Source: Pantoea sp. BAV 3049
Lineage (GTDB): Bacteria; Pseudomonadota; Gammaproteobacteria; Enterobacterales; Enterobacteriaceae
DNA: 36,848 bases
Assembly: GCF_009765445.1 (NCBI RefSeq)
Contig: NZ_WHOY01000031.1
Location: 517,547-554,394 of the forward strand
Direction of reading: 5' to 3'
The notes under the pieces were generated by a model. That model did no database searches. It was not told where the DNA came from and saw only the letters and a list, made by a program, of their open reading frames with translations. Below, one piece after another: positions 7,362 through 16,533 of the stretch (positions are counted from its first letter, which is position 1; each line of letters opens with the position of its first letter). The position numbers and the translations under genes were made by a program.

Positions 7362-8060
7362 TCAGAACGGGCTGGCATAGCAGGCTTCGATCCGCTCTTT
7401 GCTGACGGGATGCGTAAAATGCAATTCACCGGCGTGCAGCATCAGACGCGGCGTCCGTTCGGTGCCGGGCAGCAGGCGACCGCCATACAGATCGCAGCCC
7501 AGAATAGGGTGGCCCAACTGCAGGCAGTGAATGCGTAGCTGATGGGTGCGCCCGGTCTCGGGGATGAGTTCCACCCGCGTTAATGGCAGTGACGTTTTGT
7601 CTTCCAGCTGATGATAAAAGCGCTCAATAACCCGATAGCGGGAGCGGGCAGGTTTACCGTGAATGGAGCAAATCGACATCAGCGGAAACAGCGCCGGGAT
7701 TTTGGCAATCGCCGCATCGATAACCCCTACGTTATCTTCCAGATGCCCACAGAGCAGTGCGCTGTACACCTTGGTCACTGTGCGCTGGCTGAACTGTTGG
7801 CACAGGGCGGCATTGATTGCTTTATTGCGGGCAATGACCATCAACCCGGAAGTCCCAAAATCAAGACGATGGACGAGGGTGCAACCGGGGAATGTATGAA
7901 CCAGCCGGTGATGCACAGAATCGAGGTTTTGCGGATTTTTCCCCGAGAGGCTGAGTAACCCGCTGGGTTTATTGATCAGCACCAGGTGATCGTCCTGATA
8001 GAGGATCTCTGTCTGCTCATGGCACGGCGGGGCAATAAAGGTATCGATAATCGTAGACAT
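7362..8060 (-). CDS. RluA-family RNA pseudouridine synthase
   Basis: A 232-residue pseudouridine synthase of the RluA group, which isomerises specific uridines in rRNA or tRNA. The catalytic motif HRLDFGTSGLMV carries the essential Asp near residue 67. Other hallmarks are YQDDHLVLINKPSGLLS near residues 21-37, the RTHQLRIHCLQLGHPILGCDLYG block near 170-192, and a C-terminal LMLHAGELHFTHP. No S4 domain is attached, as in RluA and TruC rather than RluC or RluD. It resembles RluA more than TruC, but the substrate site cannot be settled by eye, so no symbol is given. It is a single gene, convergent with yaiL and divergent from the ymjA-like gene. Confidence 0.85.
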   Translation of the reverse strand: MSTIIDTFIAPPCHEQTEILYQDDHLVLINKPSGLLSLSGKNPQNLDSVHHRLVHTFPGCTLVHRLDFGTSGLMVIARNKAINAALCQQFSQRTVTKVYSALLCGHLEDNVGVIDAAIAKIPALFPLMSICSIHGKPARSRYRVIERFYHQLEDKTSLPLTRVELIPETGRTHQLRIHCLQLGHPILGCDLYGGRLLPGTERTPRLMLHAGELHFTHPVSKERIEACYASPF

Positions 8061-8236
8061 CAGGCTGCCCGGATGGCGAGTGGCAGCGGATAATAACGAA
8101 TTTTACGCCGACTGGCGAATTCATCGTCGGCTCTTTGCCCACGACATAGAGTCAGAAAAACCAAATAAAAATGATATGATCAAGGGCAGACGGTGCAAGC
8201 AGCAACGGACAAGACCTTAACCCATGGGGATGTTTT

Positions 8237-8482
8237 ATGAACCAGGAAATACCACTTAAATTTTATGACATCGTGGATGAGTATTCGACGGAATCGGCAA
8301 AGCCGGTGAGCGAGTCAGAGCGTGAATCTCTGGCGCACTATTTCCAACTGCTGCTCACCCGCTTAACGAATAATGAAGAAATCAGTGAAGATGCGCAGCA
8401 AGAGATGGCTAGTAAAGCTGGTATCGACGAACAGCGTATTGATGATATAGCGACATTTCTGAACCAATGGGGCAATGAGTAG
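8237..8482 (+). CDS. ymjA: DUF2543-family small protein, YmjA-like
   Basis: An 81-residue acidic, helical cytoplasmic protein that resembles E. coli YmjA (DUF2543): [12 protein letters not shown] at the start, [19 protein letters not shown] in the middle and FLNQWGNE at the end follow the family closely. No function is known for the family. A GGGGAT ribosome-binding sequence precedes the ATG, and a TATGAT sequence at 8175-8180 is a possible -10 box about 55 nt upstream, without a clear -35. It stands alone between the pseudouridine synthase gene and the kdp operon. Confidence 0.8.
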   Translation: MNQEIPLKFYDIVDEYSTESAKPVSESERESLAHYFQLLLTRLTNNEEISEDAQQEMASKAGIDEQRIDDIATFLNQWGNE

Positions 8483-8589
8483 CGCCTGTACTAAACCACT
8501 GTAGGTTTCATGTAGCGCGGTGCTTTACAATCCTCCGCCGATCTCCAATGCGGTAGAACCGACAATAAACTGTCTTTTTTTTCGCCATT

Positions 8590-8606
8590 TTTATACTTTT
8601 TTTACA
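8590..8606 (+). promoter_or_regulatory. KdpE-type operator upstream of kdpF
   Basis: The T-rich 17-base sequence TTTATACTTTTTTTACA is identical to the KdpE binding site I remember from the E. coli kdpFABC promoter, and it lies about 80 nt before kdpF, the expected position. KdpE phosphorylated by KdpD binds here under potassium limitation. Its conservation implies that a KdpE protein is, or recently was, encoded in this genome, although kdpE is absent downstream of kdpD. Confidence 0.75.
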
Positions 8607-8633
8607 CCCTCTCCCCGTATTTTTACATCAACT

Positions 8634-8662
8634 TTGCACCCCTCCGGCAACAATATTCGTAT
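8634..8662 (+). promoter_or_regulatory. Possible kdpFABCD promoter
   Basis: TTGCAC (8634-8639) and TCGTAT (8657-8662) are 17 nt apart, downstream of the KdpE box and about 25 nt before kdpF. The -10 is poor, as expected for an activator-dependent promoter. The exact hexamers are uncertain. Confidence 0.35.
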
Positions 8663-8686
8663 CTGAAAGCGCCCCGGAGGTGTGTT

Positions 8687-8776
8687 GTGAGCATGGCCTT
8701 AATTGCCGGCATTGTGCTGGTGTTTCTGCTGTTGGGCTATCTGGTGTATGCCCTGATTAATGCGGAGGCGTTCTGA
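8687..8776 (+). CDS. kdpF: KdpF, small subunit of the potassium-transporting ATPase
   Basis: A 29-residue single-span membrane peptide starting with GTG and ending with [16 protein letters not shown], which matches the C-terminal part of E. coli KdpF (also 29 residues). KdpF stabilises the KdpABC complex and behaves like a lipid-like subunit. CCGGAGG lies upstream of the start. The stop codon overlaps the kdpA start by one base (TGATG), so the two are translationally coupled. Confidence 0.92.
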   Translation: MSMALIAGIVLVFLLLGYLVYALINAEAF

Positions 8777-10461
8777 TGGCCGCCAGCGCATTTTTACTGA
8801 TCGCCAGTTATCTGGTGATCCTGATGATCCTTGCCAAACCTCTTGGAAGTGGCCTTTCCCGTCTGATCGACGATCGTCCGCTGCCCGGTGTTGCGGGTTT
8901 TGAACGCCTGCTCTGGCGTGTCAGCGGTGTTGAAAGTCAGCAGATGGACTGGCGACGCTACCTGCTGGCAATCCTGCTGTTTAACCTCGGCGGCATTATC
9001 CTGCTTACCGTGATGCTGATGGCCCAGGCCAGCCTGCCGCTTAACCCACAGCAGTTGCCCAACCTGAGCTGGCATCTGGCGCTGAACACTTCGGTCAGTT
9101 TTGTGACCAACACTAACTGGCAGTCTTACGCTGGTGAAAGCACGCTGAGTTACTTTAGCCAGATGGTGGGACTGACAGTACAGAATTTCCTGTCGGCTGC
9201 CACCGGGATTGCTGTGGCATTTGCTCTGATCCGTGGGTTTGCCAATCGCTCACTCGGTATGTTGGGCAATGCCTGGCGCGACATGACACGCATTACTTTG
9301 TATCTGCTGCTGCCATTCTCTCTGCTGATTGCCCTGTTCTTTGTCAGCCAGGGCACACTGCAAAACTTCTCGGGCTATCTCGACCTCACCACGCTGGAAG
9401 GCGTTAAGCAGACGCTGCCAATGGGACCGGTTGCCTCGCAGGAAGCGATCAAGATGCTGGGCACCAACGGCGGCGGTTTCTTCAACGTCAACTCTGCTCA
9501 TCCCTTTGAGAACCCGACTGCATTGAGCAACGTCGTGCAGATGCTGGCGATCTTCCTGATCCCGGCCGCACTTTGCTTCGCGTTTGGGGATGTGGTGAAA
9601 GATCGCCGACAGGGCCATGCACTGTTATGGGCGATGTCAGTGATGTTTATCGCAGCGGTGGTGGTGGTGATGTGGGCTGAACTGCGCGGTAATCCGCACT
9701 TCCTGACTTTGGGGGCTGACAGCGCCAGCAATATGGAAGGCAAGGAAACACGGTTTGGCATCCTTAATTCCAGCCTGTTTGCGGTGATCACTACGTCGGC
9801 CTCCTGCGGTGCGGTTAATGCGATGCATGACTCCTTCACCGCGCTGGGTGGCATGGTGCCGATGTGGCTGATGCAGATTGGCGAAGTGGTGTTTGGCGGC
9901 GTGGGCGCGGGCCTGTACGGCATGCTGCTGTTTGTGCTGCTGGCGGTATTTATTGCCGGGCTGATGATTGGCCGCACGCCGGAATACCTCGGCAAGAAGA
10001 TCGACGTCTGGGAAATGAAAATGACCGCGATAGCGATCCTCGTCACACCCACGCTGGTGCTGCTGGGCACCGCGCTGGCGATGATGACCGATGCCGGGCG
10101 CAGCGGGATGGCCAACCCGGGTATCCACGGCTTTAGCGAAGTGCTGTATGCCGTCTCTTCTGCAGCTAACAACAACGGCAGCGCCTTTGCCGGTCTGAGC
10201 GCCAACACGCCGTTCTGGAATCTGCTGCTGGCGTTCTGCATGCTGATTGGTCGCTTCGGCATCATCATTCCGGTGATGGCAATTGCCGGTTCGCTGGCCG
10301 TGAAGAAAATTCAGCCGGTGGGTAACGGCACCCTGCCAACGCATGGCGTGTTGTTTATTGCGTTGTTGATCGGCACCGTGCTGCTGGTTGGTGCGCTGAC
10401 GTTTATTCCTGCTCTGGCCCTGGGGCCGGTGGCAGAACACCTGCAAATGTTCGGTCAATAA
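8776..10461 (+). CDS. kdpA: Potassium-transporting ATPase, channel subunit A
   Basis: The 561-residue membrane subunit that selects and conducts potassium in the KdpFABC pump, a member of the superfamily of K+ transporters with four pseudo-repeats. Typical selectivity-filter regions are seen, including [12 protein letters not shown] (about 112-123), [21 protein letters not shown] (two blocks around 226-246), [16 protein letters not shown] (about 338-353) and [13 protein letters not shown] (about 460-472). The length matches E. coli (557). It starts inside the kdpF stop codon and is followed after 18 nt by kdpB. The subunit receives potassium from the periplasm and passes it through an intersubunit tunnel to KdpB. 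Confidence 0.97.
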   Translation: MAASAFLLIASYLVILMILAKPLGSGLSRLIDDRPLPGVAGFERLLWRVSGVESQQMDWRRYLLAILLFNLGGIILLTVMLMAQASLPLNPQQLPNLSWHLALNTSVSFVTNTNWQSYAGESTLSYFSQMVGLTVQNFLSAATGIAVAFALIRGFANRSLGMLGNAWRDMTRITLYLLLPFSLLIALFFVSQGTLQNFSGYLDLTTLEGVKQTLPMGPVASQEAIKMLGTNGGGFFNVNSAHPFENPTALSNVVQMLAIFLIPAALCFAFGDVVKDRRQGHALLWAMSVMFIAAVVVVMWAELRGNPHFLTLGADSASNMEGKETRFGILNSSLFAVITTSASCGAVNAMHDSFTALGGMVPMWLMQIGEVVFGGVGAGLYGMLLFVLLAVFIAGLMIGRTPEYLGKKIDVWEMKMTAIAILVTPTLVLLGTALAMMTDAGRSGMANPGIHGFSEVLYAVSSAANNNGSAFAGLSANTPFWNLLLAFCMLIGRFGIIIPVMAIAGSLAVKKIQPVGNGTLPTHGVLFIALLIGTVLLVGALTFIPALALGPVAEHLQMFGQ

Positions 10462-10479
10462 TCGCCGGAGAGAAGAATC

Positions 10480-12528
10480 ATGAGTCGTAATCAACAGGCG
10501 CTGTTTGACGGTGCACTGATGCGGGCAGCAGCAAGCGATGCGGTGAAAAAACTCAGCCCGCGCGTACAGTTTCGCAACCCGGTGATGTTTGTGGTGTGGC
10601 TGGGTAGCGTGCTGACCACGCTGCTGGTCATCTCTATGATGATGGGGAAAACGCCGGGCAGCGCTGGCTTTACCGCAGCCATCTCGCTATGGCTGTGGTT
10701 CACCGTGCTGTTCGCCAACTTTGCCGAAGCGCTGGCAGAAGGGCGCAGCAAGGCGCAGGCCAACAGCCTGAAGGGCGTACAGAAAACCAGCTATGCGAAA
10801 AAAATGGCTGCGCCACGTTATGGCGAAAAATATCAACAGGTTGCTGCAGATTCTCTGCGTAAAGGCGATGTGGTGCTGGTGGAAGCCGGGGACATCATTC
10901 CCTGCGACGGCGAAGTGCTGGAAGGGGGCGCATCGGTGGATGAAAGCGCGATTACCGGTGAGTCCGCGCCGGTCATTCGTGAATCCGGTGGCGACTTTGC
11001 CTCGGTGACAGGCGGTACGCGCATCCTTTCTGACTGGCTGGTGATCCAGTGTAGTGTCAATCCTGGAGAAACCTTTCTCGACCGGATGATCGCGATGGTG
11101 GAAGGCGCATCACGCCGTAAAACCCCCAATGAAATCGCCCTGACTATTCTGCTGGTGGCGCTGACTATCGTTTTCCTGCTGGCCACTGCCACGCTCTGGC
11201 CGTTCTCTGCCTGGGGCGGTAATGCGGTCAGTATCACCGTGCTGGTGGCCCTGCTGGTTTGCCTGATCCCCACCACTATCGGTGGCCTGCTGTCGGCGAT
11301 CGGTGTGGCCGGGATGAGCCGGATGCTGGGGGCGAACGTGATTGCCACCAGTGGCCGCGCAGTGGAAGCCGCCGGTGACGTTGACGTGCTGATGCTGGAC
11401 AAGACCGGGACCATCACGCTGGGCAACCGCCAGGCCACGCAGTTTCTGCCTGCGCCGGGCGTGACTGACGAACAGCTGGCCGATGCGGCACAGCTGGCTT
11501 CTCTGGCCGATGAAACGCCGGAAGGACGCAGTATCGTGGTACTGGCGAAACAGAAATTCAATCTGCGCGAGCGGGATCTGAACAGCATGGGTGCCACCTT
11601 CATCCCGTTCTCTGCGCAGACCCGGATGAGCGGCGTCAATGTGCAGGATCGCGTGGTACGTAAAGGCGCTGTGGATGCCGTTCGCCGCCACATTGACAGT
11701 AACGGTGGCCAGTTCCCGCCGCAGGTGAACCAACGGGTGGAGGAGGTCGCCCGTGCAGGCGGCACGCCGCTGGTGGTGTGTGACGGCGCGAAAGTGATGG
11801 GCGTGGTGGAGCTGAAAGATATCGTTAAAGGCGGCATTAAAGAGGGCTTTGCCGAGCTGCGCAAGATGGGCATCAAAACCATCATGATCACCGGGGATAA
11901 CCCGCTGACTGCCGCCGCCATTGCCGCCGAGGCCGGTGTGGATGACTTTTTGTCAGAAGCGACGCCGGAAGCCAAGCTGGCGCTGATCCGTCAGTATCAG
12001 GCCGAAGGGCGGCTGGTGGCGATGACCGGTGACGGCACCAACGATGCTCCGGCGCTGGCTCAGGCTGACGTCGCCGTGGCGATGAACTCCGGAACCCAGG
12101 CGGCGAAAGAGGCGGGCAACATGGTGGACCTGGACTCCAACCCCACCAAGCTGCTGGAAGTGGTACATATCGGTAAGCAGATGCTGATGACCCGTGGCTC
12201 GCTGACCACCTTCAGTATCGCCAACGATGTTGCGAAGTATTTTGCCATCATTCCTGCCGCCTTTGCGGTGACTTATCCGCAGCTCAATACGCTGAACGTG
12301 ATGCGCCTGCACTCGCCGGACTCCGCGATCCTGTCTGCGGTCATTTTCAACGCGCTGGTGATTGTGTTCCTGATCCCGCTGGCGTTGAAAGGGGTGAGTT
12401 ACCGGCCGTTGAGTGCCGCAGCACTGCTGCGTCGTAACCTGTGGGTTTATGGTTTTGGTGGTCTGCTGGTGCCGTTCGCCGGGATCAAAGTTATCGATAT
12501 GCTGCTGACCGTTACCGGTTGGTTCTGA
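10480..12528 (+). CDS. kdpB: Potassium-transporting P-type ATPase, subunit B
   Basis: The 682-residue ATP-hydrolysing subunit, the same length as in E. coli. The phosphorylated aspartate is Asp307 in LDKTGTIT. The actuator loop is TGES near residue 160, whose Ser is the inhibitory phosphorylation site known in E. coli, and the hinge motif is [20 protein letters not shown] near 516-535. The nucleotide-binding domain lies between about 315 and 450, and membrane helices group at the N-terminus, around 220-275 and at the C-terminus. It couples ATP hydrolysis to potassium import with KdpA. AGAGAAG precedes the ATG. kdpC follows after 10 nt. Confidence 0.97.
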   Translation: MSRNQQALFDGALMRAAASDAVKKLSPRVQFRNPVMFVVWLGSVLTTLLVISMMMGKTPGSAGFTAAISLWLWFTVLFANFAEALAEGRSKAQANSLKGVQKTSYAKKMAAPRYGEKYQQVAADSLRKGDVVLVEAGDIIPCDGEVLEGGASVDESAITGESAPVIRESGGDFASVTGGTRILSDWLVIQCSVNPGETFLDRMIAMVEGASRRKTPNEIALTILLVALTIVFLLATATLWPFSAWGGNAVSITVLVALLVCLIPTTIGGLLSAIGVAGMSRMLGANVIATSGRAVEAAGDVDVLMLDKTGTITLGNRQATQFLPAPGVTDEQLADAAQLASLADETPEGRSIVVLAKQKFNLRERDLNSMGATFIPFSAQTRMSGVNVQDRVVRKGAVDAVRRHIDSNGGQFPPQVNQRVEEVARAGGTPLVVCDGAKVMGVVELKDIVKGGIKEGFAELRKMGIKTIMITGDNPLTAAAIAAEAGVDDFLSEATPEAKLALIRQYQAEGRLVAMTGDGTNDAPALAQADVAVAMNSGTQAAKEAGNMVDLDSNPTKLLEVVHIGKQMLMTRGSLTTFSIANDVAKYFAIIPAAFAVTYPQLNTLNVMRLHSPDSAILSAVIFNALVIVFLIPLALKGVSYRPLSAAALLRRNLWVYGFGGLLVPFAGIKVIDMLLTVTGWF

Positions 12529-12538
12529 GGAAACGAAC

Positions 12539-13108
12539 ATGAGTCAATTACGTCCTGCGGTGATTTTGCTGCTGCTGCTGTCAGTCATCACTGGCCTGAT
12601 TTATCCTTTAGTTACTACCGCGCTGGCGCAGATGCTGTTTCCGGCGCAGGCTAATGGTTCGCTGCTGCAGGTGGATGGCAAAGTGCGCGGCTCGGCCCTG
12701 ATTGGACAGAATTTTACCCGTGCTGATTATTTCTGGGGACGGCCTTCTGCCACTGGTGACTCGCCGTATAATCCGCTGGCTTCTTCCGGCAGCAATCTGG
12801 CCGGGACTAACCCGTTGCTGGATGAAGCGGTGAAACAGCGGGTGGCGGCGCTGCGCCAGGCAAACCCGCAGGCCAGTGCGACCGTGCCGGTGGATCTGGT
12901 CACGGCTTCTGCCAGCGGGCTTGATCCGCAGATTTCCCCTGAAGCGGCTTTCTGGCAGGTGCCTCGTGTGGCTGCGGCGCGTCAGCTATCCGTCTCAGAG
13001 GTGAACCGATTGATTGATGACAATACGTCCACCTCGCTCCCCGGTTTTATCGGTGAGCCGGGTGTCAACGTGGTGCAGCTGAATCTGGCGCTCGACGCAT
13101 TACAGTGA
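12539..13108 (+). CDS. kdpC: Potassium-transporting ATPase, subunit C
   Basis: A 189-residue protein with one N-terminal membrane helix (about residues 7-30) and a periplasmic domain, matching KdpC (190 residues in E. coli). Family motifs include [20 protein letters not shown] (about 53-72) and the C-terminal [15 protein letters not shown]. KdpC is essential for assembly and is thought to help potassium binding by KdpA. It sits 10 nt after kdpB and 18 nt before kdpD, so the sensor gene is probably read from the same transcript as the pump. Confidence 0.96.
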   Translation: MSQLRPAVILLLLLSVITGLIYPLVTTALAQMLFPAQANGSLLQVDGKVRGSALIGQNFTRADYFWGRPSATGDSPYNPLASSGSNLAGTNPLLDEAVKQRVAALRQANPQASATVPVDLVTASASGLDPQISPEAAFWQVPRVAAARQLSVSEVNRLIDDNTSTSLPGFIGEPGVNVVQLNLALDALQ

Positions 13109-13126
13109 TTTTCAACAAGGACTCCG

Positions 13127-15799
13127 ATGAACGATGAGATACAGCGCCCCGATCCGGATGCGCTGTTACTGCAGGCTGATGAGAGCGGTCGCGGCAAGCT
13201 GAAAATCTGGTTTGGTGCCTGTGCCGGCGTGGGAAAAACCTGGGCAATGCTGCAGGAAGCACGACGCCTGCGTGAGCAGGGGCTGGAGGTGCTGATCGGC
13301 ATCGTGGAGACCCACGGTCGTGAGGAAACGGCTGCGCTGCTGGACGGGCTGAACGTATTGCCACGGCGGGCAACCGGGCAGAACCGCCATCCGGAGTTTG
13401 ATCTGGATGCCGCGCTGGCCCGACACCCTGCGGTGATTTTGATGGATGAGCTGGCGCACACCAACGCGCCCGGTTCACGCCATCCAAAGCGCTGGCAGGA
13501 TATTGAAGAGCTGCTGGATGCGGGCATCAACGTGATGACCACCGTTAACGTTCAGCATCTGGAAAGCCTGAACGATGTGGTCGGCGGCGTGACGGGTATC
13601 CGCGTGCGTGAGACCGTTCCCGACCCCTTTTTTGATGCTGCCGATGAGGTGGTGCTGGTGGATTTGCCCGCCGACGACCTGCGCCAGCGCCTGAAAGAAG
13701 GCAAGGTCTATATCGGCGACCGGGCCGAACGCGCCATCGAAAACTTCTTCCGCAAGGGTAACCTTTATGCGCTACGTGAACTGGCTCTGCGCCGTACGGC
13801 TGACCGCGTCGATGAGCAGATGCGGGCCTGGCGCGACAGTCAGGGGCGTGAAAAAGTCTGGCACACGCGGGACGCAATCCTGCTGTGCATCGGCGAGAAT
13901 ACCGGCAGCGAAAAACTGGTCAGAACCGCAGCCCGTCTGGCAGCCCGTCTCGACAGCGTCTGGCACGCTGTTTATGTCGAAACGCCAAGGCTGCACCGCC
14001 TCTCTGAAGCCCGGCGGCGCGGCATTTTGCGCACCCTGCAACTGGCGCAGGAGCTGGGAGCTGAAACCGCCACGCTCTCCGATCCCAGCGAAGCAAACGC
14101 GGTGCTGCGTTACGCCCGTGATCACAATCTGGGCAAAATCATTATCGGCCGCAGGCCCACCCGCCGCTGGAAGCGCGACAGCTTTGCCGATCGGCTGGGC
14201 CAGCTGGGGCCGGAGCTGGATCTGGTGATTGTCGCTCTGGATGAGCCGGTCTCCCTGCCAGCCAGCCCGCTGTCAGACAACAGAGTATTGAGCGATAAAT
14301 GGCGTATGAAGCTGAGAGGCTGCATCGCCGCAGCGCTGCTCTGTACGCTGGTCACTCTGCTGGGGCGCTGGGTGCTGCCCGGCGTTGATTCCGTCAATCT
14401 GGTGATGGTCTATTTGCTGGCCGTGGTGGTGGTAGCCCTGCGCTATGGTCGTCTGCCGTCGGTGGTGGCAACGGTACTCAACATCATCGCCTTCGATCTG
14501 TTTTTTGTCTCACCCACCGGCACGATCGCCGTTTCGGACGTGCAGTATCTGGTGACCTTTGGGGTGATGCTCGCCGTCGGGGGGATTGTCGGAAACCTGA
14601 CCGCCGGGGTACGTTACCAGGCTCGTGTGGCCCGTTACCGTGAGCAGCGGGCGCGGCATTTATATGAAATGGCCAGGACTCTCAGCCGGGCGCTGAGCCA
14701 GCAGGATATTGCTCAGGCCTTACCCCGCAGCCTGGACATCACGCTGCAGGCCAGAAGCGAGCTGATGCTGCCGGATGAGAACGGCGAGCTGGTGGCGACA
14801 GGAGAGTCCCGCCTGAGTGCCGTGCCTGACCGGGCGATTGCCCGCTGGAGTTTTGATAAGGGGCAGCCTGCCGGAGCCGGAACTGACACGCTACCGGGCG
14901 TGCCGTGGCAGATCATCCCGCTGAAAAGCGGCAGTGAGACGCTGGGGTTGCTGGTGCTGGAGCCGTTAAACCTGCGTCAGTTGATGATCCCCGAGCAACA
15001 ACGGCTGGTGGAAACCTTCACCGTGCTGATAGCCAATGCGCTGGAACGTGTTGCACTCAGCCAGCGTGAAGCCGTTTCACGCCTGGCCGCCGAGCGTGAG
15101 CAGCTGCGTAATGCGCTGCTTTCTGCTCTTTCTCATGACCTGCGTACGCCGCTGACCGTGCTGTTTGGCCAGTCAGAGATCCTGACGCTGGATCTGGCGA
15201 GCGAAGGCTCAAAACACGCCGTGCAGGCCAGTGCGATGCGCGAACAGACCCTGAATACCATCAGGCTGGTCAACAATCTGCTGGATATGGCGCGGCTGCA
15301 GTCCGGCGGTTTCAGCCTGCGGGCTGAGTGGATGGCGCTGGATGAGCTGATCGGCAGCACGCTGAGGATGATGGCCCCTTCGCTGGGCGGCCGCAAAATC
15401 GAACTGGATATGCCGGAGGATATGCTGCTGATCCACGTCGACGGGCCGCTGATGGAGCGGGTTCTGATCAACCTGCTGGAGAATGCGCTGAAATATGTTG
15501 GCGCGCAAGCGGCGATTGGTATCCGCGCCCGGACTCAGGCGCGGCAGTGGCTGACGATTGAAGTCTGGGACAGCGGCCCCGGGATTACGCAGGGCCAGGA
15601 ACGACAGATTTTCGAGAAGTTTTCCCGTGGCAGCAAGGAGTCCGCCTTGCCGGGCGTCGGGCTGGGGTTGGCAATCTGTCAGGCGATTGTCGATATTCAT
15701 GGCGGGAAGATCCATGCGGAAAACCGCCCGGAAGGCGGTGCCCGCTTTGTGATGACTCTGCCGATGAAAGAGCCACCGCTTATTGAGGAATATCAGTGA
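13127..15799 (+). CDS. kdpD: Potassium/osmotic sensor histidine kinase KdpD
   Basis: An 890-residue sensor kinase with the full KdpD layout (894 residues in E. coli). An N-terminal KdpD domain has Walker A GACAGVGKT (about 29-37) and Walker B VILMDELAHTN. A universal-stress-like domain follows (about 250-375), then four membrane helices (about 398-500) with the Arg-rich juxtamembrane segment, a GAF-like domain (about 530-650), a dimerisation domain with phospho-acceptor His670 in ALSHDLRTPL, and a kinase ATPase domain with N-box LINLLENALKYV and G-boxes ending near 875. All catalytic motifs look intact. The usual partner, kdpE, does not follow: after the stop there is a hairpin and a convergent esterase gene. 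So KdpD is an orphan here, although the KdpE operator before kdpF is conserved. Confidence 0.97.
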   Translation: MNDEIQRPDPDALLLQADESGRGKLKIWFGACAGVGKTWAMLQEARRLREQGLEVLIGIVETHGREETAALLDGLNVLPRRATGQNRHPEFDLDAALARHPAVILMDELAHTNAPGSRHPKRWQDIEELLDAGINVMTTVNVQHLESLNDVVGGVTGIRVRETVPDPFFDAADEVVLVDLPADDLRQRLKEGKVYIGDRAERAIENFFRKGNLYALRELALRRTADRVDEQMRAWRDSQGREKVWHTRDAILLCIGENTGSEKLVRTAARLAARLDSVWHAVYVETPRLHRLSEARRRGILRTLQLAQELGAETATLSDPSEANAVLRYARDHNLGKIIIGRRPTRRWKRDSFADRLGQLGPELDLVIVALDEPVSLPASPLSDNRVLSDKWRMKLRGCIAAALLCTLVTLLGRWVLPGVDSVNLVMVYLLAVVVVALRYGRLPSVVATVLNIIAFDLFFVSPTGTIAVSDVQYLVTFGVMLAVGGIVGNLTAGVRYQARVARYREQRARHLYEMARTLSRALSQQDIAQALPRSLDITLQARSELMLPDENGELVATGESRLSAVPDRAIARWSFDKGQPAGAGTDTLPGVPWQIIPLKSGSETLGLLVLEPLNLRQLMIPEQQRLVETFTVLIANALERVALSQREAVSRLAAEREQLRNALLSALSHDLRTPLTVLFGQSEILTLDLASEGSKHAVQASAMREQTLNTIRLVNNLLDMARLQSGGFSLRAEWMALDELIGSTLRMMAPSLGGRKIELDMPEDMLLIHVDGPLMERVLINLLENALKYVGAQAAIGIRARTQARQWLTIEVWDSGPGITQGQERQIFEKFSRGSKESALPGVGLGLAICQAIVDIHGGKIHAENRPEGGARFVMTLPMKEPPLIEEYQ

Positions 15800-15817
15800 C
15801 TTTTTATCCCGGAAATG

Positions 15818-15837
15818 CCGTTAAATGCACTTAACGG
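15818..15837. terminator. Palindrome between kdpD and the convergent esterase
   Basis: CCGTTAA (15818-15824) and TTAACGG (15831-15837) are perfect 7-bp arms around a 6-nt loop, located where kdpE would normally begin. No T-run follows on the plus strand. It may be a weak bidirectional terminator formed at the point where kdpE was lost. Confidence 0.4.
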
Positions 15838-15844
15838 TCAGTGA

Positions 15845-16447
15845 TCAGGCCAGGCATTTACCGATAAACTCTGCGGCGCTGCGTGCGCCCTGCGCTGAGA
15901 TAGTGTGCCCGACAGAGGGGGCAAACTGGGTGCTGACCACCACACCCAGCTCGCGCAGTTTCTCTGCCGCAATCTCGCTTTCCGCATAAGGAATTACGCT
16001 GTCGGCCATGCCGTGGATAATCATCACCGGGGTCTCTTTTGCGACGCTATAGGGCGCAGGCGAGGCTAAGCGACCGGAAAACGCAACCAGACCGGCTACC
16101 GGCCACCGCCCGGAAATCACGGCATCCAGGCCCATAATTGACCCCTGCGAGAAACCCACCAGAACCACTTTATCCAGCTGGTCCTGCATCTGATGTTCAG
16201 TCAGGATCGCATTGAGTTCCGCGTCGAAGGCATCGCGAGCCTCTTCAACCCGCTGCGCACGGTTGGCCGGAGTGACCCCTGCCACGCTGAACCACTGGTA
16301 GCCTGGCCCGTGTTCAAACCGGAAAGGGGCATCAGGGCTGGCGAAGCTTACGCCGGGCAGATCGCCGGACCAGTGGGTGCCCAGACCGGCCAGATCGTCT
16401 CCGTTGCTGCCAACGCCGTGCAGTAAAATTACCACTCCTTTCGCCAT
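15845..16447 (-). CDS. Alpha/beta-hydrolase, carboxylesterase family
   Basis: A 200-residue alpha/beta-hydrolase of the phospholipase/carboxylesterase group related to YpfH and lysophospholipase-type esterases. The first strand leads into LLHGVGSNGDD, an oxyanion-hole sequence. The nucleophile serine is in GFSQGS (near residue 103). The acid is probably the Asp in HGMADSVIPY (near 152), and the His is in SVGHTIS (near 183). There is no signal peptide, so it is cytoplasmic. The substrate is unknown. It converges on kdpD, and a 86-nt gap separates it from the sugar ABC transporter genes, which run in the same direction; that gap shows no clear regulatory signal. The gene may be co-transcribed with them but probably is not. 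Confidence 0.8.
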   Translation of the reverse strand: MAKGVVILLHGVGSNGDDLAGLGTHWSGDLPGVSFASPDAPFRFEHGPGYQWFSVAGVTPANRAQRVEEARDAFDAELNAILTEHQMQDQLDKVVLVGFSQGSIMGLDAVISGRWPVAGLVAFSGRLASPAPYSVAKETPVMIIHGMADSVIPYAESEIAAEKLRELGVVVSTQFAPSVGHTISAQGARSAAEFIGKCLA

Positions 16448-16533
16448 GATGAGCCTCGCTTGCGGGTTATGGTATGCTGGCGGGTTGCCAGAGCCTGTAC
16501 ATTACACTGATTCCATTCTGATTATTATCCGGC

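Noticed and set aside
9637..10494. Long minus-strand ORF of 285 residues opposite kdpA
   Set aside because: Low-complexity His/Gln/Arg-rich composition and complete overlap with conserved kdpA mark it as a shadow frame.
10833..11975. Minus-strand ORF of 380 residues opposite kdpB
   Set aside because: Ser/Pro/Thr-rich shadow of the conserved kdpB frame, without domain features or a ribosome-binding site.
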